This document shows positions 44,582 through 55,217 of a stretch of DNA of 64,000 nucleotides, piece by piece (the stretch's first letter is position 1; every line of letters starts with the position of its first letter). Both the position numbers and the translations under genes were made by a program. Source of the DNA: an uncultured Pseudomonadota bacterium. Its GTDB lineage: Bacteria > Myxococcota_A > UBA796 > SXON01. The stretch is from positions 1-64,000 of the forward strand of contig CAIUMM010000102.1 of the NCBI GenBank assembly GCA_903900265.1, in the 5' to 3' direction. Below the pieces are notes generated by a model. That model made no database searches and had not been told where the DNA came from. It worked only from the letters and a program-made list of their open reading frames with translations.

Positions 44582-44614
44582 ACCCAGCCGTGACGCGCCG
44601 GGCTATAGGCCCGC

Positions 44615-45604
44615 ATGGCCGTGATGAACCCCACCGAACCCCTCTGGAAACGGGCAGCCTTCGTGGCCTGCGCGGCGTTGTCGTTGGTCCCCGTGGCGGT
44701 GCCCGCGCTGAAGCACCTTGCCTCGCCGATCGCCCTCGGCGCCGGCGTCGCGTTCGCGCTGCTCATCGGCAATCCGTGGCCGGCGGCGTCCGCCAAGCAC
44801 GCCAAAAAACTGCTGCAGGCTTCGGTGGTCGGCCTCGGCTTCGGCATGTCCCTATCGGCGGTCTGGAAGGCCGGCGCTGAAGGCATCGGCTACACCGTCG
44901 CGGGGATCGCGCTCACGTTGACCTTAGGCGTGCTGTTGGGACGCGCGCTGAAGGTAGAGGAGCAAACCTCGTTCTTGATCACCGCCGGCACCAGCATCTG
45001 CGGCGGCAGCGCGATCGCCGCGGTCGGACCGGCGATAGGCGCCCGCGCCGAGTCGATGACCGTCTCGCTCGCGACCGTGTTCATCCTGAACGCCGTCGCG
45101 CTGTTCATCTTCCCGCCCATCGGACACGCGCTGCACCTCAGCCAAGGCCAATTCGGCGTCTGGGCGGCGATCTCCATCCACGACACCTCCTCGGTGGTCG
45201 GCGCCGCGCAGGCATACGGGCCCGAAGCGCTGGAGCGCGCCACGGTGTTGAAGCTGGCGCGCGCGCTGTGGATCGTCCCCATCGCCCTCGCGGCCGGCGC
45301 GTGGACCGCGCGCAAGGCTGCCGCGGGGAGCACCGCGGGCAAGGTCGCGATTCCCTATTTTATCGGGTTGTTCATCCTCGCGGCCGCGGCACGAACCGCG
45401 TTCCCGGCAGCCAGCGGCCTGTTCGACACCGTGAAGTCCGTCGCCACCACGACGCTGGTGCTGACGCTGTTCCTGATCGGGTCTGGCCTGACCCAGCAGA
45501 CGCTGCGGACCGTAGGCATCCGCCCGCTCGTCCAAGGCGTGCTGCTGTGGCTTTGCACCGGCGGACTCACGCTGTTCGCGATCTGGAGCTGGGTCCCGGC
45601 ATGA
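44615..45604 (+). CDS. YeiH-family membrane transporter (putative sulfate exporter family)
   Basis: The 329-residue protein has about ten membrane helices and the family signatures GTSICGGSAIAAVGPAIGA and AAISIHDTSSVVGAA, with LGFGMSL near residue 75. Homologues are called putative sulfate exporters (YeiH/PSE), but the substrate is not proven for most. It starts at ATG 44615; an in-frame ATG three codons on is also possible. Its TGA overlaps the ATG of the next gene (ATGA), so the two are translated from one message. Confidence 0.9.
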   Translation: MAVMNPTEPLWKRAAFVACAALSLVPVAVPALKHLASPIALGAGVAFALLIGNPWPAASAKHAKKLLQASVVGLGFGMSLSAVWKAGAEGIGYTVAGIALTLTLGVLLGRALKVEEQTSFLITAGTSICGGSAIAAVGPAIGARAESMTVSLATVFILNAVALFIFPPIGHALHLSQGQFGVWAAISIHDTSSVVGAAQAYGPEALERATVLKLARALWIVPIALAAGAWTARKAAAGSTAGKVAIPYFIGLFILAAAARTAFPAASGLFDTVKSVATTTLVLTLFLIGSGLTQQTLRTVGIRPLVQGVLLWLCTGGLTLFAIWSWVPA

Positions 45605-46224
45605 CCCGCCCGATCGACAGCGTACGCTTCACCGAGACGATGCGCGGCTATCTGGCCCCCTATGCGCAGCAAACCCACGAGCGCGCCGACGCCACCGGCA
45701 AAGCCGCAGGCGCAGAAGCCTACTTCATCCTGACCGTGGTCACGACCGACGTCGCCGCGATGACGCAAGACCCCAACCATCGCTCGCCCGCCTATGGCTG
45801 TCTGGTCTACCCCGCGCTCTGCGCCGAGCCGCTGCGCGTCACCGAGGGACATCTGGACCTGTTCGTGGATGCCGCGCCCCACGTCGTGCACATGCGCTAC
45901 GGACTGCACCTGCAAGCGACTACCGGAGACCGCTACTTCCTGCGCGGCGTGAAGGAGATCGTGCGGCAAGGGTTCTTTCCGAGCGTGCTGTACGACACGA
46001 CCACGCTGTACGTGGACGTCTACAACGGCGACAGCGCGGCGGGGACGCCGCTGCACCGCGGCATCCTGCGGATGGGGCCGGGCGGCGTGACGGCGCAGGG
46101 GTTGAGCTTTCGCGGCGAAGGCCCATGGTTCGGACTCCGCGCGATCGCCCGGTTTGCGGCGTACTACATCGGGCGCGTGCGCAGCATCTACTTGGGGCCG
46201 CGCGCCAAGCCGCTGCGCGGCTGA
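45601..46224 (+). CDS. Uncharacterised protein resembling the accessory domain of GMC/cholesterol oxidase-type fusions
   Basis: The 207-residue protein begins VRFTETMRGYLAP and contains FILTVVTTDVAAM, DPNHRSPAYGCLVYPAL, RYFLRGVKEIV and YDTTTLYVDVY. I recall this pattern as a domain fused to or beside GMC-type oxidoreductases in actinobacteria and myxobacteria; this is memory, not a search. It has no signal peptide. The start is ATG 45601, overlapping the YeiH stop; the longer open frame upstream is YeiH shadow. It converges on the DUF1304 gene nine bases away. No function is proposed. Confidence 0.7.
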   Translation: MTRPIDSVRFTETMRGYLAPYAQQTHERADATGKAAGAEAYFILTVVTTDVAAMTQDPNHRSPAYGCLVYPALCAEPLRVTEGHLDLFVDAAPHVVHMRYGLHLQATTGDRYFLRGVKEIVRQGFFPSVLYDTTTLYVDVYNGDSAAGTPLHRGILRMGPGGVTAQGLSFRGEGPWFGLRAIARFAAYYIGRVRSIYLGPRAKPLRG

Positions 46225-46233
46225 GCGGCGCGA

Positions 46234-46599
46234 TCAACCCGCGATCCACACCGCGGCGAGCGCGAACAGCGCCGGGACCGCCTGCACAAAAAAGATGCCG
46301 CGCGAGACGGTGATCGCGCCGTAGATCCCTGCGATCGCCACGCACCCCAGAAAAAACGTCGCGATCGCGCTGCCTCCGCCGGAGGCCACCGTCCACGCGC
46401 CCCACAACAACCCGGCGGCGAGAAAACCGTTGTAAAGTCCTTGGTTTTTTGCCAGCACCGCCGAGCGCGCCGCGCTCTCGGGCGACTGACGAAACACCTT
46501 CAACCCCAGCGGTTTTTCCCAGAGGAACATCTCCAAGACCAGAAACCCGACATGGGCGAGCGCCACAAGACCCACCAGCAGCAGAGCGACGATGTGCAT
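46234..46599 (-). CDS. DUF1304 four-helix membrane protein
   Basis: The 121-residue protein has four hydrophobic helices and matches the DUF1304 layout: a first helix then FLVLEMFLWEKP, ARSAVLAKNQGLYNGFLAAGL in the middle, and a last helix with FVQAVPALFAL. The family has no known function. ATG 46599 gives the normal family length of about 120; an in-frame ATG 21 bases upstream would add seven residues. It lies 44 bases after the tandem PilT-type gene start-to-stop, on the same strand. Confidence 0.88.
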   Translation of the reverse strand: MHIVALLLVGLVALAHVGFLVLEMFLWEKPLGLKVFRQSPESAARSAVLAKNQGLYNGFLAAGLLWGAWTVASGGGSAIATFFLGCVAIAGIYGAITVSRGIFFVQAVPALFALAAVWIAG

Positions 46600-46643
46600 A
46601 GGCCGGACTATCGCGCCCACGGACGCCCACGCGCGCCCGCCCG

Positions 46644-48809
46644 CTACGGCAGCGGCAGCATCTTCGGGTTCAACACGTACCGCAGCGCTTCGTCGTAGGT
46701 GATCCGACCGTGCAGCACCGCCTCTTTCAGCGCGGTGTCCATGGTCATCATGCCTTCGCGGCGCTGCGTCTCCATGACCGTCGCGATCTGGTGCAGCTTG
46801 TTGTCCCGGATCAGCGTGCGCACCGCCGGCGTGCCGACGAGCACCTCGAACACCCCCACGCGCCCCGGCGTCGACTTGCGCTGCAACAAGCGCTGGGACA
46901 CCACGCCCAACAGGCTTGAAGCCAGCTGCGCGCGCGCTTGCCCCTGCTGCGAGCCCGGGAACACATCGATGATGCGGTCCATCGCCTGGCTGGCATCATT
47001 GGCGTGCAGCGTGGCCAGCACGAGGTGGCCGGTCTCCGCGGCGGTGAGCGCGGCGCCGATGGTCTCAGCGTCGCGCATCTCGCCGACGAGGATGACGTCG
47101 GGGTCTTGGCGCAGGATGTACTTGAGCGCGCCCGCAAAGCTGCGCGTGTCGGCGCTGACCTCGCGCTGGTCGACGGTCGCGAGGACGCTCCGGTGCGAGT
47201 ACTCAATCGGATCCTCGATGGTGATGATCCGGCAAGGTCGCATGTGGTTGATGCGGTTGACGATGCACGCCAGCGTCGTGGACTTGCCCGAGCCGGTCGG
47301 CCCGACCACCAGCAGCAAGCCCTGCGTGCGGTCGGCGAGGTGCACCACCACGTCCGGCAGGCCCAGCTCTTCGGCGTCCGGCACGTGCGAGGGGATCGCG
47401 CGCAGCGCAGCTGCCATCCTACCCTTCTGAAAATACGCGTTGACCCGGAACCGGCGCCCGTCGTCGACCGCGAGCGCAAAATCCACCTCGCGCTCCAGCT
47501 CGTACAGCGCCCGCTGCCGGGTGGTCATCACCGAATTCAACAGCATCCGCATGTCGCCTTCGGACAGCACCTCCTCCGCCAACGGCCGCAGCGCGCCGGA
47601 CACCCGGATCAACGGCGCGCGCCCGCTGGTCAGGTGCAGATCGCTGGCGCCGCGCTCATCGGCTTGGCGCAGCATCGCGCGGAGATCGAGCCCCGAGCTC
47701 TGCGAGTCCTTGGTGCGCAGGGTCAAAACCCCGGTGGACATCCCGCGCGCGACCAACGCAAACTCATCGGGGTTCGACGCATACGCGAGGCCGACGTCGT
47801 AGGTGATCCGCCGCGAGCGGTACAAGGTCAGCAGCGCATCATTGAACGACACCATGCCATCGCCGTTCGCGGCGCGCAGGTGATCGGCTAGCTCATCAAC
47901 GCGCTGCTCGCGCAGCAGCCGGGCCACCGCCGGGGTGTTGGTCATCACCTCGACCGCGACGACGCGGCCTTCTCCCGCCGCTGGCAGCAAGCGCTGACTG
48001 ACGATTCCCACCAACGACAACGAAAGGTCCATCGCCGCTTGTCCCCGAAGATGCTCAGGGAAGTACGACAGGATGCGCTGCAAGGTCTGAGTGGCGTCGA
48101 TGGTGTGCAGGCTGGCGAGCACGAGGTGGCCGGTCAGCGCCGCCGAGAGCGCGACCGCCATGGTGTCGACGTCGCGCATCTCGCCGACCAGCAGCACATC
48201 CGGGCTCTGGCGCACCGCGTGGCGCAGCGCCTCGCGGAAGTCTACGGTGTCGCTGCCGATCTCGCGCTGGGTGACGCGGCTCTTGCGGTCGGCGTGCACG
48301 AATTCGATGGGGTCTTCGATGGTGACGATGTGCGCGGCGCGCGTGGAGTTGATGTGGTGCACCAACGCTGCGAGCGTGGTGGACTTGCCCGAGCCTGTCG
48401 CGCCGGTGACGAGGATCAAGCCGCGAGGCGCGTCGGTGAAGCGCCGGACGTCTTCGGGGATGCCCAGCCGCGCAAGGTCCAAGGAGCCCGGCGGCACCGC
48501 GCGCGCCACGCACGCGAGCCGGCCCTGTTGGCGCAGCAACGCCAGTCGAAACCGTCGAGACGCGGTGCCCGGCGACGCTGGCAGCGAATAGCCGACGTCC
48601 AAGTCCCCCATCTCTTCAAAGCGCGCACGTTGCGCCGGCGACAACACCAGCTTCAAAAACGCCGCAAAATCGGCCGGGGCGAGCAACGTCGCGCCGATCT
48701 CCCGCACCACGCCGTGAATGCGCGCGGCGGGCGCCTTGCCTTCGGTCAAGAACAGGTCGGACGCGTTCGACGCATCCATCGCGGCCAGCATCGGAAGGAT
48801 CAGAGACAT
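46644..48809 (-). CDS. Tandem PilU/PilT-type twitching-motility ATPase fusion
   Basis: The 721-residue protein is two complete retraction ATPases in one chain. Half one (about 1-355) has ATGSGKSTT, THIVTIEDPIEFV-type Asp box, VGEMRDVDTM (Walker B) and SLHTIDATQTLQRILSYFP. Half two (about 365-721) starts again with ASDLHLTSGRAPLIR and has GPTGSGKSTT, IITIEDPIEYSH, VGEMRDAETI and TLHANDASQAMDRIIDVFP. Ordinary PilT and PilU are single-domain proteins of 340-400 residues that retract type IV pili. The SYFP form in half one is PilU-like and the IDVFP form in half two is PilT-like. Both halves keep Walker A and B, so both may hydrolyse ATP. Confidence 0.9.
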   Translation of the reverse strand: MSLILPMLAAMDASNASDLFLTEGKAPAARIHGVVREIGATLLAPADFAAFLKLVLSPAQRARFEEMGDLDVGYSLPASPGTASRRFRLALLRQQGRLACVARAVPPGSLDLARLGIPEDVRRFTDAPRGLILVTGATGSGKSTTLAALVHHINSTRAAHIVTIEDPIEFVHADRKSRVTQREIGSDTVDFREALRHAVRQSPDVLLVGEMRDVDTMAVALSAALTGHLVLASLHTIDATQTLQRILSYFPEHLRGQAAMDLSLSLVGIVSQRLLPAAGEGRVVAVEVMTNTPAVARLLREQRVDELADHLRAANGDGMVSFNDALLTLYRSRRITYDVGLAYASNPDEFALVARGMSTGVLTLRTKDSQSSGLDLRAMLRQADERGASDLHLTSGRAPLIRVSGALRPLAEEVLSEGDMRMLLNSVMTTRQRALYELEREVDFALAVDDGRRFRVNAYFQKGRMAAALRAIPSHVPDAEELGLPDVVVHLADRTQGLLLVVGPTGSGKSTTLACIVNRINHMRPCRIITIEDPIEYSHRSVLATVDQREVSADTRSFAGALKYILRQDPDVILVGEMRDAETIGAALTAAETGHLVLATLHANDASQAMDRIIDVFPGSQQGQARAQLASSLLGVVSQRLLQRKSTPGRVGVFEVLVGTPAVRTLIRDNKLHQIATVMETQRREGMMTMDTALKEAVLHGRITYDEALRYVLNPKMLPLP

Positions 48810-48856
48810 CGCTGCACCCTAACGTCGGCAGCGCGGACGAGGGTCCGGAGCGAGGA

Positions 48857-49896
48857 TCAGTCGCGCTCGGCCACCCGCGGGCGCCCCGACAAGTCCCGGA
48901 GCGCCTCGTAGACCGGCTTGTCTTCGTACAGCATCCGGTACACCTGCTCCATGATCGGCACATCGACGCCCGTGCGCTGCGCCAGCTGCCACGCCGACCG
49001 CGCGGTGATCACGCCCTCAGCGACCTGCCCCAGATCCACGAGGATCTGCTTCAGCGCTTTGCCTTGCCCCAAGCCCAGACCCACCCGGCGGTTTCGCGAG
49101 AGGTCGCCGGTGCAGGTGAGCACGAGGTCGCCCAGCCCCGCCAAGCCCATCATCGTCAGCGGCTGCGCGCCGCGCGCGACCGCGAGGCGCGTCATCTCAG
49201 CGAGGCCGCGGGTGATCAGCGCAGCGCGGGCGTTAGTGCCGAGTCCCGCGCCGTCACTCACGCCGCAGGCGATCGCCAGCACGTTCTTCAGCGCCGCGCC
49301 GATCTCGACGCCGACGACGTCATCGGTGTGGTAGACGCGGAAAAAGCCGCCGTGGAACGCATCCGCGACGAGGTGGCACGCGCGCTCGCTCTCCCCGGCC
49401 ACGACCACCGCGGTCGGCAAGCCCAGCGCGACCTCCTTGGCGAAGGACGGCCCCCCCAACGCCACGACATTCGGCCGGATCTGCGGGGGTAGAACCTCGC
49501 GCATCACCTCGTCCATGGTCATCAGCGTGTCGACTTCAATGCCCTTGGACGCGCCGCAGATCACCTGCCCGGCGTGCATCTGCGCGCCCACCTGCTCGAC
49601 CACCGAACGCACCGCCTGGCTGGGCACAGCCGAGACCACCAGCGCCGCGCCGTCCAGCGCCGCTGCGAGGTCCGAGGTGACGCTGAGCGTGTCGGGGAAC
49701 TCGATGTCCGGCAAATAACGACGGTTCTGACGCTCCTGCTGCATCTGCAGCGCGCGCGGCGCGTCATGGTCCCAAAGCCGGACCTGATGCCCGTTGCGGG
49801 AGAGCTGCAGCGCCAGCGCCGTGCCCCACGAGCCCGCGCCGATCACCGCGACCGTCAAGGCCGTCACCGGAGGGAGGGTGTTGGAAGTCGGGTTGC

Positions 49897-49900
<4 letters not shown>
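48857..49900 (-). CDS. gpsA: Glycerol-3-phosphate dehydrogenase [NAD(P)+]
   Basis: This enzyme reduces dihydroxyacetone phosphate to sn-glycerol 3-phosphate for phospholipid synthesis. The 347-residue chain has the N-terminal Rossmann motif VIGAGSWGTALA, ALVVSAVPSQAVR, GASKGIEVDTL, ALGGPSFAKEVALGLPTAVV, GVEIGAALKNVLAIACG (catalytic Lys region) and GLAGLGDLVLTCTG. It starts inside the end of the Ycf46-like AAA gene (ATGA overlap) and lies 47 bases before the tandem PilT-type gene start. Confidence 0.97.
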
Positions 49901-51390
<1,490 letters not shown>

Positions 51391-51441
51391 CCCTTGGGTG
51401 TAACCGCCTGACCGACCGTTCTGGAGCCGCGCGGCGCAGGC

Positions 51442-52377
51442 TCAGCGCTGCACTTCGATCGCGACCGGCACCTCGGCGCCGTTCTGGTAGAGCATCTCCG
51501 GGTCGGTCGCGATGGTCTCTACGCTGCCGAGATCGCCCAACTTTCGTTGCAGGGCCTCGACGTTGTAGGACGGCACGAAAACGCGCACCGATCGGGAGTC
51601 GCCCTCATCCATGGGATAATCAGCGATGGATCGACCTTTTGCGTCGACGATCCGGCCGCCCAGCGACGACGCCACAGCGATCAGCTGCTTGATCGGGTTG
51701 TCCCCGCTCGCGCGCACCCGGTAGCGCCAGGGCGCCGGCGAATAGAGGGTCGCCGGGGTGGAGGCCGGCGCATCGGTCGCGTCCGGCGCGGTGGTCTGCG
51801 CAGCGCCGTCTTCACGCTCCCACGCCGCCTGAAAAACCTCGCGTTCACCCATCGGCTTCGTGGCTTTTGGCCGCGCTGGCGACGCCGACTTTGGCTTACT
51901 GCTCGCCGAAAATCCGCCTTCGTTGCCGAGCACACCGTCGGCTACCGCAGGCGCGGTGCCGCCTTCAGCGGGCGGCGCAGGATCCGCCTGCTCCGTCGGG
52001 AGCACCGGCGCCTGAGCCACAGCCACCGTAGGCTCGACGACCGGGGCGGCGGGGTGATCGGTGCCGATGTAGAGCAGCGCGAGCGCGGCGATCGCAGCGA
52101 TGCCCGCGTACTCGGGGCGCACCCGACGCAGCACGCCCCGCCAGCGCGTCGGCGCAGGCTCAGCGGCGAGCCGGATCTGCAAACGACCGGCAAAACCCTC
52201 GGGCGCAGCGATCGGCCCATGCGCGCGCAGCAGCTCGACCCCCGCGCGCATCGCCTCGTACTCGGCGCGCAGCTCGGCGTCTCGATGCAGCGCAGCCTCG
52301 ACTTCGCGCGCCTCAGACGAAGGCAGATCGCCATCGAGGTAGGCCGACAGGCGATTTCTGGCGAAAAACGTGTCCAT
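51442..52377 (-). CDS. Membrane anti-sigma factor-like protein without zinc-ligand motif
   Basis: The 311-residue protein starts with a short anti-sigma-like helical domain (RLSAYLDGDLPSSEAREVEA), followed by one membrane helix near residue 95 (YAGIAAIAALALLYI), a Pro/Ala-rich linker and a periplasmic domain (GDNPIKQLIAVASSLGGRIV, RVFVPSYNVEALQRKLGDL) similar to domains seen in DUF4349-type proteins. The HxxxCxxC zinc motif of many anti-sigma factors is absent. It starts right at the stop of the ECF sigma gene (TAAATG), so it is the likely partner. How the signal reaches the cytoplasmic domain is not visible. Confidence 0.8.
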   Translation of the reverse strand: MDTFFARNRLSAYLDGDLPSSEAREVEAALHRDAELRAEYEAMRAGVELLRAHGPIAAPEGFAGRLQIRLAAEPAPTRWRGVLRRVRPEYAGIAAIAALALLYIGTDHPAAPVVEPTVAVAQAPVLPTEQADPAPPAEGGTAPAVADGVLGNEGGFSASSKPKSASPARPKATKPMGEREVFQAAWEREDGAAQTTAPDATDAPASTPATLYSPAPWRYRVRASGDNPIKQLIAVASSLGGRIVDAKGRSIADYPMDEGDSRSVRVFVPSYNVEALQRKLGDLGSVETIATDPEMLYQNGAEVPVAIEVQR

Positions 52378-53010
52378 TTAGAGGTCCTCCCGACCGATTT
52401 TTCGACCGAGAATGGCGGCGAGCTCAGCCCGCGCACGATGGATGCGGCTCTTCACGGTGCCGCGAGGGAGGTCAAGGATGTCGGCGATCTCGTCGTAGGG
52501 CAGATCTTCGACGTCGCGAAGCAGCAGGATCTGGCGATGATCTTCATCCAGCTGCGCGAGCGCCGCGTTGACGAGCCCCTCTGCCTCGGTGCGGTGCACC
52601 GCGGAGTCGGTGCTGGCCTGTTGATCCGGCAGCTGGCGCTCGGGGGCATCATCGGGCTGCGGACCCAGCGACTCGTGGCGCCGATATCCGCGCCGGGTCC
52701 GGTACATCCGGTGGTTCTTGCAATGGTTGAGCGTGACCTTGAACACCCAGGTCGAAAGCTGACTCTCGCCCCGAAACCCCGGGAGCGAGCGGTACAGCGC
52801 GATGAACACGTCCTGCGCGGTCTCTTCCGCGCTCTGCGCGTCATCCAACCACCTGCGACACAGCGTGAACACCCTGTCTTGATAGCGGCGTACAATCTCA
52901 TCAAACGCCCGATGATCCCCGTGCTGAAACCGGTCGACCAGGTCCGCGTCCGTCGGGCCCGAGAGCCGTAGGTTCGGGAAGGAGACAGCGGCAAAAAGGG
53001 CGAAGATCAT
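52378..53010 (-). CDS. ECF RNA polymerase sigma factor
   Basis: The 210-residue protein has sigma region 2 (LVDRFQHGDHRAFDEIVRRYQDRVFTLCRRWL, including the -10 recognition DVFIALYRSLPGFRGESQLS) and region 4 (LNHCKNHR, then LDEDHRQILLLRDVEDLPYDEI and the helix-turn-helix DLPRGTVKSRIHRAR). A short spacer with Arg-rich GYRRH separates them. ATG 53010 is used; the longer open frame upstream overlaps the divergent FHA gene. Its last codon touches the anti-sigma start, so the pair forms one operon. The stimulus is unknown. Confidence 0.93.
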   Translation of the reverse strand: MIFALFAAVSFPNLRLSGPTDADLVDRFQHGDHRAFDEIVRRYQDRVFTLCRRWLDDAQSAEETAQDVFIALYRSLPGFRGESQLSTWVFKVTLNHCKNHRMYRTRRGYRRHESLGPQPDDAPERQLPDQQASTDSAVHRTEAEGLVNAALAQLDEDHRQILLLRDVEDLPYDEIADILDLPRGTVKSRIHRARAELAAILGRKIGREDL

Positions 53011-53164
53011 CGGGAGGGGCAAAGCCTGAGCAACAGGAAGCGGAAACTGGAGCAGAATCTGAGAAGATAGAGCCGTGGACAATAGAGACAAGCGCGACAC
53101 GGGATGGTTCCGCGAATGTCGCAACCGGGTTAGACGCTGTCCTGACGTAGCACGCAGGAAGACG

Positions 53165-53629
53165 ATGGACCGGATCCCCTTTTTGGTTGGCGTAGAAGGC
53201 ATACTCGCCGGTCGCCGTTTTCAGGTGACCGTCGCGGGGTTGCGCCTCGGGCGAGACCCTGAAAATGAGGTCCATATTGACGATTCTGGCGTGAGTCGCC
53301 AGCACGCACGCGTCCTTTTGCACAACGGCGCGGTCTGGGTGCAAGACGCCGGCAGTCGAAACGGCATCTTCGTCAACGGCAACCGCGTGCCCGACCACAA
53401 GCAGGTCAAAGAGGGCGACCGCATCGTCCTTGGCGCGCACACCTTCACCGTCGAGCTGACGGGGACGGTCGAAAAGACCGAGCCGCTGAACCCGGCGAAA
53501 TCTGAGCAGCCGCCGGTGCAGGCCGCGCGGTCGCCGGCGCTCCCGGTCGCGGTCGTGGGCGCTGGCATCCTGCTGTTGGTGGCCTGCGCCGGACTCGGAT
53601 CTGCGGTCTGGTGGGCGCTGGGCCAGTAG
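53165..53629 (+). CDS. FHA-domain protein with C-terminal membrane helix
   Basis: The 154-residue protein is an FHA domain (RLGRDPENEVHIDDSGVSRQHARV, DAGSRNGIFVNGNRV) that would bind phosphothreonine peptides, followed by a short linker and one C-terminal hydrophobic helix (LPVAVVGAGILLLVACAG). ATG 53165 has AGGAAG three bases upstream; an in-frame ATG at 53075 lacks one. It is divergent from the ECF sigma gene, and it converges on the DNA methylase gene with one base between stops. It could connect kinase signalling in this window to the membrane, but no direct partner is visible. Confidence 0.88.
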   Translation: MDRIPFLVGVEGILAGRRFQVTVAGLRLGRDPENEVHIDDSGVSRQHARVLLHNGAVWVQDAGSRNGIFVNGNRVPDHKQVKEGDRIVLGAHTFTVELTGTVEKTEPLNPAKSEQPPVQAARSPALPVAVVGAGILLLVACAGLGSAVWWALGQ

Positions 53630-53630
53630 A

Positions 53631-55217
53631 CTAGTCCGTCGTCACCGCGGACCCACGGCGGTCACGCCATCGCGCGAGCACCCGGACGCCCTCTTGCACC
53701 GCCGCGACGGTCTCGGCCGACACGCCCAGCACCCCACGGAGGATCGCGTCGTCGCCGAGCGCATACGCCCCCGCGACGTCGCCCGCAGCCAACGCAGCAG
53801 CGAGCCGTTCGACGTGCCCGTCCGGAATCGCCGCGACCCGCACCACGCGCACCTTCCCCGCCTCGCCGGGCACGACCACCATCACCCCGCCGCCTAAGGC
53901 GTGGACCTGCAGCTCCAACCCGAGCACCGTCAGGGAGGTGTACCACGCCGCGACCAGCGCCTCCGCGGTGCCTGCCTTCAAGAAGCCGCACAGCAAGCTG
54001 TTCGTCGCCACAAACCCGGCGTCGTTGATCGCCAGAATCGGCCGCTCGCTGAACACCGACAACACCACGTCGGGCACGCGCACATCGGGCACGCGAAACC
54101 AGGGCTGCCGGGTCCGGCACTTGTAGCGCTGATGCACCCCGAGCGACTCCCCGTGCGCCACATACGCGGCGTCAGCCGAGCTCAGCACCGCGTTCGGCGC
54201 GCTGCGCGGCAGGAAAAGCCGCCGCTCCGATGCGGTTTCAGAGGCGATCGTCGACGTTCGCAAGCGCTGCACCTGCCGACTGGACGTCAAGGCCGGGACC
54301 AAGGAGGCTTCGGGGACCGAAAAGCGCGCGCACGTCGCGGCGTCCGGGTGAAAGAAGTCTTTGTCCGCCGAGACATAGCCGATGTGGAACGAGCACAGCG
54401 CGCGCACGGGCACCGTGAGCGGCGCCAAAGCCAGCAGCGCATCGTGCACGGCGCGGGGCAGCAGCGCCTCCATGAAGCCGCGCTCCCCGGCGAGCAACGC
54501 CTCGATCGACACGCTGGCCGACGCGGCACGTGGCACCGCGCTGACGAACGACGCGACCGTCTCCAACGCCTCAAAGCCGACATCCGCTGTGCTTCCGCCT
54601 CGGTCCTCCGCAAAGAGCACGACGACGTCCTGCAAGAGCTCGGGGAACAGCCGCTCGTGCACCCGCACGACGCGCAGCGCGCCGAACGCGCTCCCCAGCC
54701 ACCGCCACAGCGGGCGCGCGTAGCGCACGTGCGTCAGCTCGAAGGGCAGCACCAGCGCCATTCGTCCGCCCACGCGCAGCGCGTTCGCGGCGTGCAGCAC
54801 AAACGCCATCCACACGCTGCCGCTGCTCTGCATCCCTTCGGGGATCGCCGCCGCAGCCACCTCCAACGCGCGCGCCTGCTGGTCCACCGGCAAGTGCCGC
54901 AGCCGCACGTACGGAGGATTGCCGATCACCGCGTCGACCGGCGGCGGGTGCCAGGCAAGAAAGTCACCGCCGTGCGCATCGTCCCCCCGCAAGAGCCCAT
55001 CCGCCACCGCCGCGGAGAACGGCGCCGGGTTGAGCTCCGCGCCAAGCACGCGCGCATCTCCCGCCGCGGCCAGCGCACGAAGGAACACGCCGTCTCCGAA
55101 GCTGGGCTCGAGCACCGTGCGTGCGCCGTTCGCCAACACCCACCGCGCCATCCCACCCGCCGCGTCCGCGGAGGTGTAGTACGCGCCTAGCTTGCGCTGC
55201 GGGGTGCGCGCTCTCAG
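53631..55217 (-). CDS. Adenine-specific DNA methyltransferase (solitary, Eco57I-like methylase part)
   Basis: The 528-residue protein begins KLGAYYTSADAAGGMARWV, continues with VLEPSFGDGVFLRALA (AdoMet motif I) and has the catalytic NPPYVRLRHL (motif IV), then a target-recognition region of about 300 residues with no nuclease motif I can see. No restriction endonuclease gene is adjacent, so it may be an orphan methylase. No ATG is in frame near the family start. CTG 55217 fits the family start and overlaps the ArsM-like stop as CTGA; TTG 55316 is the other choice. Its start and the previous stop overlap, so the pair is one transcript. Confidence 0.8.
   Translation of the reverse strand: MRARTPQRKLGAYYTSADAAGGMARWVLANGARTVLEPSFGDGVFLRALAAAGDARVLGAELNPAPFSAAVADGLLRGDDAHGGDFLAWHPPPVDAVIGNPPYVRLRHLPVDQQARALEVAAAAIPEGMQSSGSVWMAFVLHAANALRVGGRMALVLPFELTHVRYARPLWRWLGSAFGALRVVRVHERLFPELLQDVVVLFAEDRGGSTADVGFEALETVASFVSAVPRAASASVSIEALLAGERGFMEALLPRAVHDALLALAPLTVPVRALCSFHIGYVSADKDFFHPDAATCARFSVPEASLVPALTSSRQVQRLRTSTIASETASERRLFLPRSAPNAVLSSADAAYVAHGESLGVHQRYKCRTRQPWFRVPDVRVPDVVLSVFSERPILAINDAGFVATNSLLCGFLKAGTAEALVAAWYTSLTVLGLELQVHALGGGVMVVVPGEAGKVRVVRVAAIPDGHVERLAAALAAGDVAGAYALGDDAILRGVLGVSAETVAAVQEGVRVLARWRDRRGSAVTTD

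Noticed and set aside
53901-55190. A 429-codon plus-strand frame opposite the DNA methylase
   Set aside because: Shadow of the methylase with NPPY motif.
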